Shown here: in pieces, positions 61,445 through 64,000 of the stretch
Position numbering within the stretch: the first letter of the stretch is position 1
Layout: each line of letters opens with the position of its first letter
Source: Halobaculum sp. MBLA0143
GTDB taxonomy: Archaea; Halobacteriota; Halobacteria; Halobacteriales; Haloferacaceae
Length of the DNA stretch: 64,000 nucleotides
NCBI RefSeq assembly: GCF_041361465.1
Contig: NZ_JBGKAC010000001.1
Coordinates: forward strand, 682,001 to 746,000
Direction of reading: 5' to 3'
Program-made: the position numbers and the translations under genes
The notes under the pieces: generated by a model
Database searches by the model: none
Seen by the model: the letters and a program-made list of their open reading frames with translations, nothing else
What the model was told of the DNA's origin: nothing

Positions 61445-62383
61445 TCACTTGTGCTTGTCGAGGAACAGGTCGGCCGAGCGCTCCCACTCGTAGTCGTCGT
61501 CGAAGTAGCGTTCCGCCAACGGCTCGTCCGGGAGTTCGCCGATGTTCTGCTTCTCCTGCTGGTAGGAGGGACGGTCGTCGTCGCGGTAGTAGACGCCCGT
61601 CAGCACCTCCCCGTCGTACAGCTTCTCCTCGGTCTCGCGCATCATCTCCTGGGCCTCCGCCCGGTCCGTCGGGTCGAAGTCGAACTCGTCGTCCTCGTTC
61701 ACGTCCTTGTACGGGACGTACTGCTTGGCGTCCTTGTTCCAAGTCGGACACTGGGTGAGGAAGTCGATGTGGGCGAACCCGTCGTGTTCCATCGCCTCCA
61801 CCAGGATGTCGCGCGCCTGGTTGGGGTTGACCGCCGCCGTCCGGGCGACGAAGGAGGCGCCGGAGGTGAGCGCCAGCGACAACGGCCGGATCGGGTCCTT
61901 CGCGGACCCGGACGGCTGGGTCTTGGACTTGTGACCCTTCGGACTCGTCGGGGAGGTCTGCCCCTTCGTCAGCCCGAAGATCTCGTTGTTGAACACGATG
62001 TACGTCATGTCGTGGTTCTCCCGGGCGGTGTGCATGAAGTGGTTGCCACCGATCCCGTAGCCGTCGCCGTCACCGCCGGCGGCCACCACCTCTAGCTCCG
62101 GGTTCGTCACCGCCGCCGCCCGAGCGACGGGCAGCGACCGACCGTGGATGGTGTGGAACCCGTAGCTGTCGAAGTAGCTGTTGAGCTTCCCGGAACACCC
62201 GATCCCGGTCACGAGGAGTGCCTCCTCGGGTGTGCGGCCGACCTCCGGCATCGCACCCTTGAGGGCCTTCAGCACGCCGAAGTCACCACAGCCCGGACAC
62301 CACGTCGGCTGAGGCTCGACCCCTGGCGTGTACTCTTCCTGCTCGATCTCGCGGTCGTCGTCGAATGCACTGAACGCGCTCAT
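61445..62383 (-). CDS. korB: 2-oxoacid:ferredoxin oxidoreductase beta subunit
   Basis: 312 aa. Thiamine-diphosphate subunit that oxidatively decarboxylates 2-oxoglutarate or pyruvate and reduces ferredoxin. TPP-binding GGDGDGYGIGGNHFMHT, iron-sulfur/TPP cysteines in TWCPGCGDFG and GIGCSGKLNS, and a late cysteine in LTQCPTWNKDA. The ATG at 62383 lies 6 bp after the alpha-subunit stop, so they form one operon. Pyruvate versus 2-oxoglutarate specificity cannot be settled by eye; the symbol is a best guess from resemblance to haloarchaeal Kor. Confidence 0.85.
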   Translation of the reverse strand: MSAFSAFDDDREIEQEEYTPGVEPQPTWCPGCGDFGVLKALKGAMPEVGRTPEEALLVTGIGCSGKLNSYFDSYGFHTIHGRSLPVARAAAVTNPELEVVAAGGDGDGYGIGGNHFMHTARENHDMTYIVFNNEIFGLTKGQTSPTSPKGHKSKTQPSGSAKDPIRPLSLALTSGASFVARTAAVNPNQARDILVEAMEHDGFAHIDFLTQCPTWNKDAKQYVPYKDVNEDDEFDFDPTDRAEAQEMMRETEEKLYDGEVLTGVYYRDDDRPSYQQEKQNIGELPDEPLAERYFDDDYEWERSADLFLDKHK

Positions 62384-62389
62384 TGTAGA

Positions 62390-64000
62390 TCAGTCCCCTG
62401 CAGCGGGAACGAACTTCGTCTCGTGGCCGGGGAGCTCCCCGTCCTCGACGATGCTTGTCTCGAACCCTTCGACGATCTCTGCCGGCTCGAACGGGTTGCC
62501 GTTGTACTTCAACAGCGAGTGGAGCTTCTCTCCGAACCGCCCCAGCTCCTTCTGGGTGAGCCCCCGGAACTGTGCGGAGGCGTTCATCTCGACGACCATC
62601 GCGTCCTCGACGGACGCGAGGAACTCGCTGACCTGGTCGACCGGGTACGGAGCGAGCTCGTTGACCGCCAGCGCCTTGACGCTGTGGCCCTGCTCGTTCA
62701 ACCGATCGACCGCCTCCTCGACGGTCCCTTGCTGGCTCCCGAACGTGAGGATGCCGTACTCCGCCTCCTCCGGACCGTACGGCGCCAACAGCGAGTCGTC
62801 GTCGAGATCGGCGCGGATCGCCGTCTCCTTCTCCAACCGCCGGTCCACCTGCGCGACCCGGTTGTCCGGGTCCTCGCTGATGTGGCCGGACGGGTTGTGT
62901 TCGTTACCGGTGACGAGGTAGCGACCACCCTTCTGCCCCGGGATCGACCGCGGGCTCACGCCGTCGTCGACGTCGTGTTGGAAGCGGTGGAACTTCCCGT
63001 CCGGCGTGTGCGGCTCGTCTTCCAGCTCCGCCTCCGTGAGCGTCTTCCCGAGCGACGGGTTGGGCTCGCGGTCGAAGTGGCTCGCCGGGACGTTCGTCGA
63101 CTCGCCCGACAGCTTCTGGTCGTACACCAGGATCGTCGGGATCTGGTACTCGTAGGCGAGCTTGAACGCCCTACGGGCGTGGTCGTACGACTCTTGGACG
63201 GTGCCGGGCGCGAGCACGACTCGGTGGCTGTCGCCTTGGCTCGTGTACAGGACGTGCTCCAGGTCCCCCTGCTCCGGCTTCGTCGGCATCCCGGTGGAGG
63301 GGCCGGCGCGCATCGCCTCGACGAGCACGATCGGTGTCTCGGACATCTCCGCGAGCCCGAGCGGCTCCGACATCAGGGCGAAGCCACCGCCCGAGGAGCC
63401 GGACATCGCCTTCGCGCCGGCGTGGCTCGCACCGATGGCGAGTGCGGCCGCCGCAATCTCGTCTTCCACCTGCTCGGAGATCCCGCCCAACTGGGGCAGG
63501 TTCTGACTCATGATGGTGAACACCTCCGTCCACGGCGTCATCGGGTAGCCGGCGATGAACCGACAGCCCTCGTCGATAGCGCCGTAGGCGATGGCGTCCG
63601 ACCCGGACATGAGCACCTGTTCTTCCTCGTGTTCTCCCTCCGGAGCGGACACGTCGGGCGCGTCGGCGTCGTACTCCTCCTGGACGTGCTCGTAGCCGAG
63701 CTCCAACAGTTCGAGGTTCGGCTCCAGGATCTTCTCCGGCATCGCGTCCCGCATGAGCGCCTCGATGTACGAGAGATCCATCCCGGTGATGGCGGCCGTC
63801 ACGCCGACGCCGGCCGTGTTGCGCATGACCTCCCGTCCGTGTTCGCGGGCCATCGACCGCAGGTCCACGTCGTACACGTGCCAGTCGTTCTCCTCGACCC
63901 GTTGCTCGAAGTCCGGCACCTCGTCGGTGTCGACCAGTCCGGAGTCGTAGACGATCACGCCACCCTCGCGCAGATCGTCGAGGTTCTCCGACAGCGGTTT
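62390..64000 (-). CDS. korA: 2-oxoacid:ferredoxin oxidoreductase alpha subunit, partial
   Basis: The gene enters from the right edge, so its N-terminus is missing; 537 codons including the stop are present. The first visible part (DLREGGVIVYDSGLVD) belongs to the fused gamma domain. The alpha domain begins at about window position 63600 (GSDAIAYGAIDEGCRFIAGYPMTPW, with the YPxTP substrate motif). MSGSSGGGFALMSE and the C-terminal domain (VVEMNASAQFRGL) follow. A fused gamma-alpha subunit is the rule in haloarchaea. Co-transcribed with korB. Confidence 0.85.
   Translation of the reverse strand, partial: KPLSENLDDLREGGVIVYDSGLVDTDEVPDFEQRVEENDWHVYDVDLRSMAREHGREVMRNTAGVGVTAAITGMDLSYIEALMRDAMPEKILEPNLELLELGYEHVQEEYDADAPDVSAPEGEHEEEQVLMSGSDAIAYGAIDEGCRFIAGYPMTPWTEVFTIMSQNLPQLGGISEQVEDEIAAAALAIGASHAGAKAMSGSSGGGFALMSEPLGLAEMSETPIVLVEAMRAGPSTGMPTKPEQGDLEHVLYTSQGDSHRVVLAPGTVQESYDHARRAFKLAYEYQIPTILVYDQKLSGESTNVPASHFDREPNPSLGKTLTEAELEDEPHTPDGKFHRFQHDVDDGVSPRSIPGQKGGRYLVTGNEHNPSGHISEDPDNRVAQVDRRLEKETAIRADLDDDSLLAPYGPEEAEYGILTFGSQQGTVEEAVDRLNEQGHSVKALAVNELAPYPVDQVSEFLASVEDAMVVEMNASAQFRGLTQKELGRFGEKLHSLLKYNGNPFEPAEIVEGFETSIVEDGELPGHETKFVPAAGD

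Noticed and set aside
1-64000. tRNA, rRNA, insertion sequence or replication origin
   Set aside because: No TPsiC-loop plus acceptor-stem pattern, rRNA-like stretch, transposase motif or Cdc6/Orc gene was seen on either strand by eye.

Overview
The window is chromosomal DNA of a halophilic archaeon (class Halobacteria). GC is high, predicted proteins are rich in Asp and Glu, and promoters have archaeal BRE/TATA elements roughly 25-37 bp before starts that often look leaderless. The gene set is archaeal: proteasome alpha, CheF, CTP-dependent riboflavin kinase, archaeal glycyl-tRNA synthetase, MfnA and 2-oxoacid:ferredoxin oxidoreductase. No rRNA, tRNA, CRISPR array, transposase or replication origin was seen. 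All calls rest on reading the sequence and on memory of the families; no search was run.

Layout. 1-8.1 kb: partial larC, a sugar dehydrogenase of the xylose-dehydrogenase type, an ABC exporter pair, a membrane protein, arginase, a YbaK-type deacylase and an orphan DNA methyltransferase of the haloarchaeal CTAG type. 8.2-16.9 kb: a VTT membrane protein, a tandem repeat, mfnA, a cysteine-cluster protein, thyA-folA, and methylmalonyl-CoA mutase and epimerase around a membrane protein. 16.8-28.7 kb: a VapBC pair, a menE-like ligase with an acidic tail, the leftward run CBS-glyS-dolichol kinase-cheF-adk, a regulator with two small membrane proteins, and an rtcB paralogue. 28.7-40.5 kb: trkA-trkH, paaK, a Usp protein, crtB, membrane proteins, a Tat-exported protein, an MTA/SAH deaminase and ribK-ribB. 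40.5-50.6 kb: a large acidic exported protein, squalene synthase and small conserved genes, a uracil-DNA glycosylase-like protein, a ferredoxin, and divergent glnA/lrp. 50.6-64 kb: a lower-GC cassette of small genes, sdhA without its partner subunits, psmA, acs, a GNAT protein, ndh-yihY, a phage-associated-type small protein, and the 2-oxoacid:ferredoxin oxidoreductase genes, which run off the right edge.

How the genes fit together. Central carbon metabolism is well represented: acetyl-CoA synthetase, 2-oxoacid oxidoreductase, sdhA, the methylmalonyl-CoA genes and a type II NADH dehydrogenase. So are nucleotide and cofactor synthesis (thyA, folA, adk, ribK, ribB, mfnA, menE-like) and C30/C40 isoprenoids (crtB, squalene synthase). 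TrkAH and glutamine synthetase link to osmotic and nitrogen balance.

The most striking non-coding signal is five CTAG sites packed into 89 bp directly before the CTAG-type methyltransferase gene. CTAG otherwise occurs only about 16 times in the whole window by my count. This suggests that methylation of its own promoter controls the enzyme. Other points worth a second look are overlapping upstream mini-ORFs before psmA and trkH, acidic minisatellites inside rtcB and menE, the low-GC cassette beside an orphaned sdhA, and a repeated-element region before ribK.
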